NCBI GenBank assembly: GCA_946554445.1
Contig: CAMNSD010000003.1
Location: forward strand, 1 to 64,000
Source of the DNA: an uncultured Lachnospiraceae bacterium
GTDB taxonomy: Bacteria > Bacillota > Clostridia > Lachnospirales > Lachnospiraceae
Length of the DNA: 64,000 bases
Direction: 5' to 3'
Shown: piece after piece, positions 43,127-51,136 of the stretch
Numbering within the stretch: position 1 is the first letter of the stretch
How the letters are laid out: each line of letters starts with the position of its first letter
Translations under genes and position numbers: made by a program
The notes under the pieces: generated by a model
What the model saw: the letters and a program-made list of their open reading frames with translations, nothing else
What the model was told of the DNA's origin: nothing
Database searches by the model: none

Positions 43127-43181
43127 GTTGCTTCGCAACTTACTTTGCGAGATTCGCTTCGCGAACTCGGATAAGCGGAAG
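43121..43181 (+). repeat. Double-hairpin repeat containing the topB stop (family copy 4)
   Basis: Hairpin one is perfect: AAGTAAGTTGC, TTC loop, GCAACTTACTT (43121-43145). Hairpin two is GAGATTCGC-TTC-GCGAACTC (43149-43168), followed by GGATAAGCGGAAG. Confidence 0.85.
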
Positions 43182-43220
43182 GATTTTCCGTATTAAAAAT
43201 GAAGAAAGAGGGGGAGAAAA

Positions 43221-43895
43221 ATGGCAGGATTGCAGGATACCACAATAGCGGCGCTCTATACGCTGGAGGAGACAATCGCGAAGGACATTTTTGAGGGGGT
43301 GACTTATCCCTGGGAAGTACTGGGTAAGATCAAGGACTTTATTGTGGCATTGGGAGAGACACTTCCGGAAGACAAATTTGAGAGAAGAGAAGGGAATATC
43401 TGGGTGGCCAGAAGCGCGAAAGTGTTTCCCAGTGCCTATATTGGCGGCCCGGCGATTATTGATGAAGAGGCGGAGATCAGACAAAGTGCTTTCATAAGGG
43501 GTTCCGCGATCGTGGGAAAAGGAGCGGTTGTGGGTAACTCCACGGAACTTAAGAATGTGATACTTTTTAATAAAGTTCAGGTGCCTCATTATAATTACGT
43601 GGGGGACAGTATCCTGGGCTATAAGGCACATATGGGAGCGGGATCTATCACATCAAATGTAAAGAGCGACAAGACGCTGGTGGTGGTACATGCCGGAGAG
43701 GAAAGCTATGAGACCGGGCTTAAGAAATTCGGTGCCATGCTTGGTGACAATGTAGAGGTAGGATGTAATTCTGTGCTGAATCCCGGTACAGTGATCGGCA
43801 AATGCTCCAATGTGTATCCGACTTCCATGGTGCGGGGCTTTATTCCGCCGAACAGCATTTATAAGAAGCAGACTGAAATAGCGGCAAAATATTAG
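43221..43895 (+). CDS. Left-handed beta-helix acyltransferase-like protein
   Basis: The 224-residue product looks like the C-terminal LbH half of GlmU-type proteins without the pyrophosphorylase half. Hexapeptide repeats (AKVFPSAYIGGPAIIDEEAE, then GSAIVGKGAVVGNST) cover about residues 70-210. NYVGDSILGYKAHMGAGSIT corresponds to the acetyl-CoA site region of GlmU. The first 65 residues are helical. Annotation pipelines often name it UDP-N-acetylglucosamine pyrophosphorylase, which overstates what is here. The substrate is probably a nucleotide sugar. AGAGGGGGAG lies before the start. Confidence 0.82.
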   Translation: MAGLQDTTIAALYTLEETIAKDIFEGVTYPWEVLGKIKDFIVALGETLPEDKFERREGNIWVARSAKVFPSAYIGGPAIIDEEAEIRQSAFIRGSAIVGKGAVVGNSTELKNVILFNKVQVPHYNYVGDSILGYKAHMGAGSITSNVKSDKTLVVVHAGEESYETGLKKFGAMLGDNVEVGCNSVLNPGTVIGKCSNVYPTSMVRGFIPPNSIYKKQTEIAAKY

Positions 43896-43953
43896 ACCTG
43901 TCAGAGAAGATACCCGTAAACCGACAGAAAAAAGTATTTTGAGGATAAGAAGT

Positions 43954-46152
43954 ATGGCAGTAGATTTGAGTATTGAGAATTTTGGTTCCATGATCGATCA
44001 CGTGATCGCGGGAATATGTTTCTTTGAATATGAAGATGGAAAATTTACGCCCATCTATATCAATGAGGGGTTTTTCCGTATGCTTGGCTATTCCAGAATT
44101 CAGGGCATGAAATATCTGGAGATGATAGACATGGTCATTATTCCGGAAGATATGCCTGCTTTTCATCAGGCCATTGAGGATGTTTTAAAGGATGACGGTG
44201 TAGTGGATGTGGAGTTTCGTACTGTGACGGCATCGGGAGGACTGCGTTGGCTGCATGTGAGAGGGAATCTCTATGCCAGGGAAGGCAGGAAGAATACGAT
44301 CGTAACCGTCATACAGGATATCACCGAACGCAAGAACATAGAGGAAGAACTGCAGAGACAGGCGGAGCGTTTGCATATCCTTTCCGAGGCAGAAGGTGAA
44401 AAGATAATCGATTATAATGCCAAGACCGATGTCATGATCATCAAATCATCCGGAGGATATGGTGTGGGAGGAGAAGAGATTTATAATAAGTATCTGGAAA
44501 AGTTCAATTCTTCCACAATTTATGAAGAGGATGTGGCATATTACAGGGCAGTCATTGACAGTCTTCTTAAATCACCCAAACATGATACCATTGAATTTCG
44601 AATCAAACGGTTTGATAAGGATTTTACATGGTATCAGGCAAATCTCACTTCCCTGTTAGGAGCGGAAGGCTACGTTACCAGGATCGTGGGCCGCATGATC
44701 AATATCCATGACAAGAAGATAAAGGAGATGGAACTTTTACTGCGAGCGGAAAAAGATGCACTGACAGGACTCTATAATCAGGGTGCCGCAGAGCAGCTGA
44801 TCCGCAATGCCATTGAGGACAGCGGTGATGATACTCTAAATGCCTTAATGATCATTGATTTGGATAATTTTAAAGAGGCCAACGATCTGATAGGCCATGC
44901 ACAGGGCGATATCCTGTTAGGAGAGACAGCGGGCAGATTAAACGAGATATTCAGAGGCGGTGATATCATTGGCAGAATCGGCGGTGATGAGTTTATCGTC
45001 TATGTCAAAAACCTAAATTCCATTTCCGAGGCGGATGTATTGGCAAGCAATATTGTCAGCAATGTGAGATATACGCTGGAGGCGGAAGAAAGCCAGATCC
45101 AGGTAACCTGCAGCGTGGGTGTTTCCGTATTTCCTTATCATGGCAAGGAATACGAGGAACTTTTCAAGAAGGCGGACAGGGCGGTCTATACGGCAAAAGC
45201 CAACGGAAAGTGTGACTATCGTATTTATGATGCGGCAAGTACTGTGGTCTATCATGCCAACAGAAAGAACGGTTATGACCTGAACAAGGGAATGGACGTC
45301 GATAAAAATATCGAAGATCAGGTTATGCAGATTCTGTTTGAGGATAGAGTTATGGAGTCAGCGCTCAAATCTGCCATTGAGTTGATGACGACCAAATATC
45401 ATTTTCACAGGGGATACATCTGTGGAAATGAGTCTTTACCAATTTCAAGAACCGTGCAGTTTTCAGAGGATGCTTATGCGACGGGTAAAGAGGAAGATGC
45501 ACATTATGAACTAAAACGGGTGGTAAATGAAGTCCTTTATGCTTCCTTCCCGGGGGCGACAATCATTCATGACTATGATTTGACGCTGGATGAGATGCAT
45601 GATTATTTTCAGGCGGAAGGCATCAAAAGTATGCTTTTTTATCCACTGACTTCCAAGGGAGAATTCCAGGGAGCGATTGTCCTGGAAAATCATGTGGATG
45701 TGCAGATGGAACTGAAAAAGAGTGAGATGGAGGAGATCCGTTCCCTGTTCCGTATCATGGAGGCACATATCCTGCAGATCGGCCTGATGGACAGATTACA
45801 GGACTTCGTGACACAGATTGCGATATTTGATAACCTGGACAGCTTTGTATATGTGGTCAATCCGGATACCTATGAACTCAGTTTTATCAATAAAAGAGTG
45901 TTGATGGATTCTCCGAATGTCAAGATAGGTGACATTTGTTATAAAGCCCTGCAGAACCGTGATACTCCCTGTGAAAACTGTATTCTGCGCAATCTGGACA
46001 AAAAGGATTCCCACTGCAGATGTACAGAGGAAATATTCAATTATTCCCTGCGCTGCTGGACCAGATGCAGCGCCAGCTGGTTGGAGTGTAAGGAGGAAAA
46101 TGGGCTTGCGCTCTTAAACAGCATTGACATTTCTGAGTACTTTATGGGATAG
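43954..46152 (+). CDS. PAS-GGDEF diguanylate cyclase with GAF-like and Cys-rich PAS-like domains
   Basis: This protein is predicted to make c-di-GMP from two GTP. An N-terminal PAS fold (residues 1-130) ends in VIQDITERK and a second PAS-like region follows. The GGDEF domain starts near residue 270 (KDALTGLYNQG) and has an intact catalytic IGGDEFIVY near residue 342. A GAF-like region (about 460-620) follows. The C-terminus has a PAS-like fold with a Cys cluster, CYKALQNRDTPCENC then CRC, which may bind metal. No membrane segments are seen. ATG 43954 follows GAGGATAAG. The GGDEF in mid-protein with sensor domains on both sides is less usual. Confidence 0.9.
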   Translation: MAVDLSIENFGSMIDHVIAGICFFEYEDGKFTPIYINEGFFRMLGYSRIQGMKYLEMIDMVIIPEDMPAFHQAIEDVLKDDGVVDVEFRTVTASGGLRWLHVRGNLYAREGRKNTIVTVIQDITERKNIEEELQRQAERLHILSEAEGEKIIDYNAKTDVMIIKSSGGYGVGGEEIYNKYLEKFNSSTIYEEDVAYYRAVIDSLLKSPKHDTIEFRIKRFDKDFTWYQANLTSLLGAEGYVTRIVGRMINIHDKKIKEMELLLRAEKDALTGLYNQGAAEQLIRNAIEDSGDDTLNALMIIDLDNFKEANDLIGHAQGDILLGETAGRLNEIFRGGDIIGRIGGDEFIVYVKNLNSISEADVLASNIVSNVRYTLEAEESQIQVTCSVGVSVFPYHGKEYEELFKKADRAVYTAKANGKCDYRIYDAASTVVYHANRKNGYDLNKGMDVDKNIEDQVMQILFEDRVMESALKSAIELMTTKYHFHRGYICGNESLPISRTVQFSEDAYATGKEEDAHYELKRVVNEVLYASFPGATIIHDYDLTLDEMHDYFQAEGIKSMLFYPLTSKGEFQGAIVLENHVDVQMELKKSEMEEIRSLFRIMEAHILQIGLMDRLQDFVTQIAIFDNLDSFVYVVNPDTYELSFINKRVLMDSPNVKIGDICYKALQNRDTPCENCILRNLDKKDSHCRCTEEIFNYSLRCWTRCSASWLECKEENGLALLNSIDISEYFMG

Positions 46153-46214
46153 AAATTACAAGAAATATCTGGATTTTTTTATAACAATATGAGACAATAG
46201 AAACAGCGGTTATG

Positions 46215-46234
46215 ACAGACTGCATTCAGTCTGT
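46215..46234 (+). other. Intergenic hairpin
   Basis: ACAGACTG-CATT-CAGTCTGT is a perfect 8-bp stem between the cyclase gene and the NifU-like gene. It lacks a T-run, so it may be an mRNA leader stem rather than a terminator. Confidence 0.4.
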
Positions 46235-46272
46235 TATCAAATAATTTATACATAATCGAAAGGAGTTATCAC

Positions 46273-46965
46273 ATGATCTATTCAAAAGAAGTTGAAGAAA
46301 TGTGTACAGTGGCACAGGGCGTTCATCATGGCTGTGCTCCTATCCCAGAGGAAGCAAAATGGGTGCAGGCAAAAGAAGTGAAGGATATTTCCGGTCTGAC
46401 ACACGGCGTTGGCTGGTGTGCTCCTCAGCAGGGTGCTTGTAAGCTGACCCTGAACGTGAAGGAAGGTATCATTCAGGAGGCTTTGGTGGAGACTATCGGA
46501 TGTTCCGGTATGACACACTCCGCAGCTATGGCGTCTGAGATTCTGCCGGGACTTACGGTTATGGAAGCACTCAACACAGACTTGGTATGTGATGCAATCA
46601 ACACAGCTATGAGAGAGTTGTTCTTACAGATTGTATATGGCCGTACACAGTCTGCTTTTTCCGAGGATGGACTTCCGGTAGGTGCAGGTCTTGAGGATCT
46701 TGGTAAAGGTTTGAGAAGCCAGGTAGGTACTATGTATGGTACGCTTAAGAAGGGTCCCCGTTACCTTGAGATGGCAGAGGGCTATGTGACAGGTATCGCA
46801 TTGGATGCCAATGATGAGATTATCGGTTACAAGTTTGTAAGCCTTGGTAAGATGACAGACTTCATCAAAAAGGGTGATGATCCTAATACAGCATATGAGA
46901 AGGCATGTGGTCAGTATGGCCGTGTAGACGATGCTGTGAAGATCATTGATCCCAGATGCGAATAG
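46273..46965 (+). CDS. NifU-like iron-sulfur scaffold-related protein (partner of GGGtGRT protein)
   Basis: The 230-residue protein has an IscU/NifU-N-like core. Cysteines stand in VHHGCAPI, VGWCAPQQGACKLTL and ETIGCSGMTHSA, the last matching the central NifU Cys motif. In Clostridia this gene type is found next to the gene for the GGGtGRT protein, as here. The joint role is not established to my knowledge; Fe-S handling is inferred from the fold. It has a strong AAAGGAG site and is separated from its partner by a tandem double-hairpin repeat. No isc or suf genes lie nearby. Confidence 0.85.
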   Translation: MIYSKEVEEMCTVAQGVHHGCAPIPEEAKWVQAKEVKDISGLTHGVGWCAPQQGACKLTLNVKEGIIQEALVETIGCSGMTHSAAMASEILPGLTVMEALNTDLVCDAINTAMRELFLQIVYGRTQSAFSEDGLPVGAGLEDLGKGLRSQVGTMYGTLKKGPRYLEMAEGYVTGIALDANDEIIGYKFVSLGKMTDFIKKGDDPNTAYEKACGQYGRVDDAVKIIDPRCE

Positions 46966-46967
46966 GT

Positions 46968-47078
46968 GAAGTAAATTCCTTCGGAATTAACTTCGCGAGA
47001 TTCGCTTCGCGAACTCGGAATAAGCGGAAGGAAAATAACTTCGCGAGATTCGCTTCGTGAACTCGGTATAAGCGGGAG
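46968..47078 (+). repeat. Tandem double-hairpin repeat (family copy 5, two units)
   Basis: Hairpin one is GAAGTAAATTCC-TTC-GGAATTAACTTC (46968-46994). Two units follow with hairpins GAGATTCGC-TTC-GCGAACTC and GAGATTCGC-TTC-GTGAACTC, starting at about 46997 and 47045. The tails are AATAAGCGGAAG and TATAAGCGGGAG. The period is 48 bases. It starts a few bases after the NifU-like stop. Confidence 0.85.
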
Positions 47079-47128
47079 GAGAATTAACTTCAGGGACTCT
47101 TTAATACAAATAGGAGGATTAAGATAAG

Positions 47129-48139
47129 ATGGCTTTATTTGAATCATATGAAAGACGAATTGACAAGATCAATTCCGTGTTGAACAGTTATGGCATTTCT
47201 TCCCTTGAGGAAGCTGAGAAGATTACGAAAGATGCTGGCCTGGACGTATATGAGCAGGTAAAAAAGATCCAGCCCATCTGTTTTGAGAACGCATGCTGGG
47301 CTTATACAGTAGGCGCAGCAATCGCGATCAAAAAGGACTGCAAGAAAGCAGCTGATGCTGCAGCAGCGATTGGTGAGGGATTACAGGCATTCTGTATTCC
47401 TGGTTCTGTGGCAGATACCCGTAAGGTTGGCCTTGGACATGGTAATCTGGGTAAGATGTTATTGGAAGAAGATACAGACTGCTTTGCATTTTTGGCAGGT
47501 CATGAGTCCTTCGCAGCTGCAGAGGGTGCAATCGGTATTGCTGAGAAAGCAAACAAGGTTCGTCAGAAACCTTTACGTGTTATCCTGAACGGTCTTGGAA
47601 AAGATGCTGCTAAGATCATTTCCAGAATCAACGGATTCACTTTTGTGGAGACTGAGTACGATCCTTATACCAATGAAGTGAAGGAAGTTGACAGAATCGC
47701 ATATTCTGAAGGGCTTCGTTCTAAAGTAAACTGCTACGGTGCGAATTCCGTACCGGAAGGCGTTGCAATCATGTGGAAAGAGAACGTGGATGTATCCATT
47801 ACCGGTAACTCCACCAATCCTACCAGATTCCAGCATCCAGTAGCAGGTACATACAAGAAGGAGAGAACTGAGGCAGGCAAGAAATACTTCTCCGTGGCTT
47901 CCGGCGGTGGTACAGGACGTACCCTTCATCCGGATAATATGGCTGCAGGTCCGGCATCCTATGGTTTCACAGATACCTTAGGACGTATGCACTCTGATGC
48001 ACAGTTTGCTGGTTCTTCTTCCGTACCGGCCCATGTGGAAATGATGGGGCTGATCGGTATGGGTAACAACCCGATGGTTGGTGCTACGGTTGCAGTGGCA
48101 GTTTCCATCGAGGAAGCAGCTAAGGCTGGGAAGTTTTGA
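47129..48139 (+). CDS. GGGtGRT protein
   Basis: The 336-residue protein carries the family's naming motif in ASGGGTGRTLHPDN near residue 265. Other stretches are VGLGHGNLGKMLL and ILNGLGKDAAKIISRING. The family is known from anaerobes and is paired with the NifU-like protein upstream. Its reaction is unknown to me. It is soluble, without a signal peptide. AGGAGG lies before the start. The last 12 codons (VSIEEAAKAGKF) occur again 1 kb downstream at 49151-49189 with only synonymous changes, suggesting that DNA inserted or recombined at this gene's 3' end. Confidence 0.9.
   Translation: MALFESYERRIDKINSVLNSYGISSLEEAEKITKDAGLDVYEQVKKIQPICFENACWAYTVGAAIAIKKDCKKAADAAAAIGEGLQAFCIPGSVADTRKVGLGHGNLGKMLLEEDTDCFAFLAGHESFAAAEGAIGIAEKANKVRQKPLRVILNGLGKDAAKIISRINGFTFVETEYDPYTNEVKEVDRIAYSEGLRSKVNCYGANSVPEGVAIMWKENVDVSITGNSTNPTRFQHPVAGTYKKERTEAGKKYFSVASGGGTGRTLHPDNMAAGPASYGFTDTLGRMHSDAQFAGSSSVPAHVEMMGLIGMGNNPMVGATVAVAVSIEEAAKAGKF
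48101..48137 (+). repeat. Left copy of 37-bp direct repeat (3' end of GGGtGRT gene)
   Basis: This matches 49151-49187 at 34 of 37 positions. The copies flank the NYN gene and could be attachment-site-like ends or the scar of a recombination event. Confidence 0.7.
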
Positions 48140-48192
48140 TTGAGTTGCACTAAACATAAACATTGCAAAGGTAATATATAAAAGCTGATAAA

Positions 48193-48224
48193 ACGCCATA
48201 ATTCATATGAATTGTGGCGTTTTT
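48193..48224 (+). terminator. Rho-independent terminator after the GGGtGRT gene
   Basis: ACGCCATAATTC (48193-48204) pairs with GAATTGTGGCGT (48209-48220, one G-U pair), followed by TTTT. Confidence 0.8.
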
Positions 48225-48340
48225 ACATACAATATTGACGTTTCTTGCTGAAAATCAGTGGTTGGTGTAATGCAGAGGCATTTTGTGCTCCCGCCATAAC
48301 GAAAAGGGGAAATTAGGTTATTTTTGGTATAAAAAAGTAG

Positions 48341-48369
48341 TTGACTTTTTATATGTATTTGCATATAAT
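48341..48369 (+). promoter_or_regulatory. Promoter of the NYN gene
   Basis: TTGACT at 48341-48346, 17 bases, TATAAT at 48364-48369: near-consensus. The leader is about 90 bases. Confidence 0.75.
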
Positions 48370-48468
48370 AACTTCAAGAAATCGGTTTTTCGAAACTGCT
48401 TTCTTGTAGATAACGAACGGGCTTGTGTGTTTTATACATGCAAGCCTTTAGATTTATGGAGGGTGCAT

Positions 48469-49071
48469 ATGCTTAGAGGAATGGTTTTTATTGATCATAT
48501 GAATTTCGATATTGCATTGCAGAAATATTATAAAAGCCTTAGTAAACCAACGATAAAATTAGATTATAACAAATTATTTAGAAATGTTTGTACTCAGATT
48601 TCAAATGTAGATTTTTTGAAAGGCTTTATATTTGTTCCTAAGCCAGATGAATTTTTGATGAAAGATAAAAATCTTGAAAATTATTATAACTGGGTTACAG
48701 GCATGAAAAATGCTCCATATACAGATGTAATTGAAGGAAGGTATGTAGCAAGGCAGGTGGATGAGAACATTCCGATGGAGATAGGGAATAAGAGTACATA
48801 TTACAAAGTGGAGAAAGGAACAGATATAAATTTAGCGGTACATGCTATAAGTAAAGCATTTTACAATTCATATGATATAGCATTCTTTCTGAGTGCGGAT
48901 ACAGATTATATAAAAGTATATGAAGTTTTAAAAAGTATAGGGAAGATTACAGTTGTAGTTGGCGTAAAAGGGCAGAATGTAAATAGTATAAGGCCTATCG
49001 TAGACAATACACTGATCTTAGATGAGAAATTTCTTGATAAATGTAAGAGAGATGCGGTGGTAAGACATTAA
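48469..49071 (+). CDS. NYN (PIN-like) domain protein
   Basis: The 200-residue product has the order of acidic residues expected for NYN/LabA-type nuclease folds. MVFIDHMNFDIAL supplies the first Asp near the N-terminus, KGTDINLAVHA the middle Asp, and FFLSADTDYIKV the later Asp pair. Relatives are predicted RNases; some act in defence or toxin settings, but activity here is inference. ATG 48469 follows GGAGGGT; the open frame reaches further upstream, across the promoter, so a longer product is unlikely. The gene is AT-rich compared with its neighbours and lies between 37-bp direct repeats, which suggests acquisition. Confidence 0.85.
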   Translation: MLRGMVFIDHMNFDIALQKYYKSLSKPTIKLDYNKLFRNVCTQISNVDFLKGFIFVPKPDEFLMKDKNLENYYNWVTGMKNAPYTDVIEGRYVARQVDENIPMEIGNKSTYYKVEKGTDINLAVHAISKAFYNSYDIAFFLSADTDYIKVYEVLKSIGKITVVVGVKGQNVNSIRPIVDNTLILDEKFLDKCKRDAVVRH

Positions 49072-49393
49072 AGTCAGGAATATAATTCGAGTTGATAAAC
49101 CTCACGTAGCACTCAAATGGCTTGAAAACGCTGTAAAATCAAGGCTTCCTGTTTCCATCGAGGAAGCGGCGAAGGCTGGAAAGTTTTAAAGAAGTTGTCA
49201 TAAATTCTAAGAAAATGCCATAGAATGGCTTAAAATGGGAGTCTTTCAAGTCGTGATTCGGGTTGATTGGCTCTTATTTTTTGTGATAGAATACCTGTAC
49301 AAGACACACACTAACGATGATGCGTTTGCCAGCAATGTCTTAGTAAATGATTTCTTTGATGATTTTGGTGATTTTGTCAGATAATATTGTATA
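49072..49393. other. Gene-free AT-rich segment with remnant of a GGGtGRT gene end
   Basis: Apart from the 37-bp repeat copy at 49151-49187 I see only a poor 49-codon frame (49235-49384) without a ribosome site. The segment looks like recombination debris. No transposase, integrase or RNA fold is recognisable in it. Confidence 0.5.
49151..49187 (+). repeat. Right copy of 37-bp direct repeat
   Basis: It reads in frame as VSIEEAAKAGKF followed by a TAA stop. All differences from the left copy up to the stop are synonymous (GCA/GCG, GCT/GCG, GGG/GGA, and TGA/TAA at the stop). This implies descent from a functional gene end, not chance similarity. Confidence 0.7.
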
Positions 49394-49423
49394 TTGCAAT
49401 AATATAGCCTTGTATGCTAAAAT
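49394..49423 (+). promoter_or_regulatory. Candidate promoter of the structured RNA region
   Basis: TTGCAA at 49394-49399 and TAAAAT at 49418-49423 are 18 bases apart. Transcription would start near 49430. I see no later promoter before the zinc-ribbon operon. Confidence 0.5.
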
Positions 49424-49429
49424 ACTTAT

Positions 49430-49789
49430 GAGAATTCAATAGCGGATAAAGTGTACCACCATAAGGAGCGCCAACTCCTTATGGCAAGGTAGGTGTTACT
49501 GGCACCCACAATACAGACTAAGTCTGCGATACACATGAATTATTATAAAGCAGTTGGTATGAAAACTCAAATGCTTTCTTTGCGTATTCAATGATTTTAG
49601 TCGAAGCCTTAAGATATAAAGAGCAGGGCATTGGTGTGGTTGCAAACACACTGATACTCTGCTTATTGGATTCTCACATGAATAAAGATGCCTCAGACAG
49701 CGGGAAACAGACCGCTGTTGCGGGCGTCTCATGTGAGAGCCATGGTTTAGGGACTATGTTCAGCTTTACCATGCTGACATAGTCTTTTT
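49430..49789 (+). ncRNA. Candidate structured RNA, about 360 nt (independent RNA or operon leader)
   Basis: The segment lacks a credible gene but folds strongly in series. A perfect 10-bp stem pairs 49459-49468 with 49475-49484. An 8-bp stem pairs 49631-49638 with 49647-49654. A long compound hairpin pairs 49672-49681 with 49729-49738, then 49687-49692 with 49723-49728, then CAGCGG (49698-49703) with CCGCTG (49712-49717). It ends in an intrinsic terminator pairing 49752-49759 with 49777-49784 (plus CAGC/GCTG inside), followed by TTTTT. The zinc-ribbon operon starts 60 bases later. I cannot match it to a known RNA class. It could be a leader with transcription attenuation, a stand-alone RNA, or the end of a lost mobile element. 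Confidence 0.5.
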
Positions 49790-49849
49790 CTATGTAAATT
49801 TAGGATGCAAGTCCTATTTTTATAAAAATATCTTAAGGAGGACAAGATT

Positions 49850-50368
49850 ATGTTTTGTAGTAAATGTGGGAGTCAGATACCAGATGGTGTTGCGGCATGC
49901 CCTAATTGTGGGGAGCAGTTTGAGCAGTTCAGTAACAGTCAACCCCAGCAGTCCCAGGTCAATTTTCAGAGTCAGAAGGTGAGGCAGTCTGTATCGCAGG
50001 CTAAATTAGGTGTGAGTTGTGGGGTACTGGCAGCATTGCTGTGTTTCGCGGGAGCATTTGGATGGGGTACTGTATTTGCGCTTATTGCAGGTTATATATT
50101 TCTTTTTGAGAGCGATCAGTGGCTCAGGTCTTATACGGCAAAAACGACGAAGATTTTTGTCATCTACAATGTGATAACTTTTGCCATATCTTTACTGAAA
50201 TCCTGTCTGTCAGTCTTAGTAGACTTGGACATCTTTTCAAACAAACTCGTAGATGGCATTTACAAGCTGTCTAATGGGTTGTCAATGATTAGTTCCATTG
50301 CAAGTATCGTGTTTATGGTGATATTACTGATGAACGCCATAAAAGCATATAATATGCGCAACAACTAA
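49850..50368 (+). CDS. Zinc-ribbon membrane protein, 172 aa
   Basis: The N-terminus is a short zinc ribbon (MFCSKCGSQIPDG, then CPNCGEQ; two CxxC knuckles). A Gln/Ser-rich linker of about 30 residues follows. Two to three hydrophobic segments come next (LGVSCGVLAALLCFAGAFGW, then GTVFALIAGYIFLF, and one near the C-terminus, IASIVFMVILLMN). The ribbon should face the cytoplasm. Function is unknown; such ribbons usually mediate protein or nucleic-acid contacts. AAGGAGG precedes the start. It is the first gene of a four-gene unit in which three products begin with the same kind of ribbon. Confidence 0.85.
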   Translation: MFCSKCGSQIPDGVAACPNCGEQFEQFSNSQPQQSQVNFQSQKVRQSVSQAKLGVSCGVLAALLCFAGAFGWGTVFALIAGYIFLFESDQWLRSYTAKTTKIFVIYNVITFAISLLKSCLSVLVDLDIFSNKLVDGIYKLSNGLSMISSIASIVFMVILLMNAIKAYNMRNN

Positions 50369-50437
50369 ATCGCAGAAGCAGGAGAGAGGTGGTCGCAGTA
50401 AGGTCAGCTCTCTCTTGTATACAAGTGAGGATGAGAA

Positions 50438-51136
50438 ATGTTTTGTAAGAATTGTGGTACACAGTTAAAAGATGGTGCGGCGTTCTGCACCAATTGTGGT
50501 ATGAAGATAGCACCAGTAGGGCAGAGCGATGCAGGGGTAGCCTCAAAGCCTGTGCCACCCGTTGCGCCAGACAAAGAAGTTTATTATGAGCCGCCTGTTT
50601 CGTCTAAGAAATCTTTGCAGACGCCTATTATCATCGCAGCAGTATTGATTGTTGCTGTGATAGGGTGTCTTGTTGCAGTGCTTGTGTTAAGAAATCGAGA
50701 CACGGATGAAGATGTGGTGTCTCATGACATATCTTCGGAGAAAGAAGATTTTGAGGATGAGTTCATTGATGAGCCAGAGAAGGAAGAGGAGCCGGCTGAG
50801 GAAGTGGAGGACGAGAGACCGCAGGAGAGCCAGATTATTGAGGAGTCGGTTGAGGAGGTGAACCAGTATATCCTGCAGAACAGTGATTCAGCGTATCTGA
50901 CGCATGAGGACTTGGTTGGGCTGACCAAGGAGGAGTGCAGGCTTGCAAGGAATGAGCTGTATGCCAGACATGGCAGGAGGTTTGATGATGAGGGGCTACA
51001 AAATTATTTTGACCAAAAAGATTGGTATACAGGCTATATAGATCCTGCTGATTTCAGCGATTCAGTACTGAATGACTTTGAGATGGCAAACCGTGACTTA
51101 ATCGTCCAGTATGAGGAGGAGATGGGTTACCGATGA
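50438..51136 (+). CDS. Zinc-ribbon, single-pass membrane protein with YARHG domain
   Basis: Order: a zinc ribbon ([13 protein letters not shown], then CTNCGMK), a proline-containing linker, and one membrane helix ([21 protein letters not shown]). A very acidic linker follows (about residues 90-140), then a YARHG domain. That domain contains [21 protein letters not shown] near residue 170. YARHG domains occur outside the membrane in Firmicutes and are thought to bind cell-wall components, though the ligand is unproven. The topology links a cytoplasmic ribbon to an extracellular sensor-like domain. The stop overlaps the start of the amidase gene (ATGA), so the two are made together. Confidence 0.88.
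   Translation: MFCKNCGTQLKDGAAFCTNCGMKIAPVGQSDAGVASKPVPPVAPDKEVYYEPPVSSKKSLQTPIIIAAVLIVAVIGCLVAVLVLRNRDTDEDVVSHDISSEKEDFEDEFIDEPEKEEEPAEEVEDERPQESQIIEESVEEVNQYILQNSDSAYLTHEDLVGLTKEECRLARNELYARHGRRFDDEGLQNYFDQKDWYTGYIDPADFSDSVLNDFEMANRDLIVQYEEEMGYR

Noticed and set aside
48140-49150. Insertion sequence explanation for the NYN segment
   Set aside because: No transposase, no terminal inverted repeats and no short target duplication; the flanking repeats are a gene 3' end instead.
49235-49384. Possible 49-residue gene
   Set aside because: There is no ribosome site and no recognisable pattern; it probably arises by chance in AT-rich debris.
49496-49732. Minus-strand frame of 78 codons in the same region
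   Set aside because: It runs antisense through perfect stems, is rich in Cys/Arg/Leu of random type, and lacks a ribosome site.
49591-49782. Open frame of 63 codons inside the structured RNA region
   Set aside because: It spans the three-tier hairpin and most of the terminator, has no good ribosome site, and its product has no protein-like pattern.
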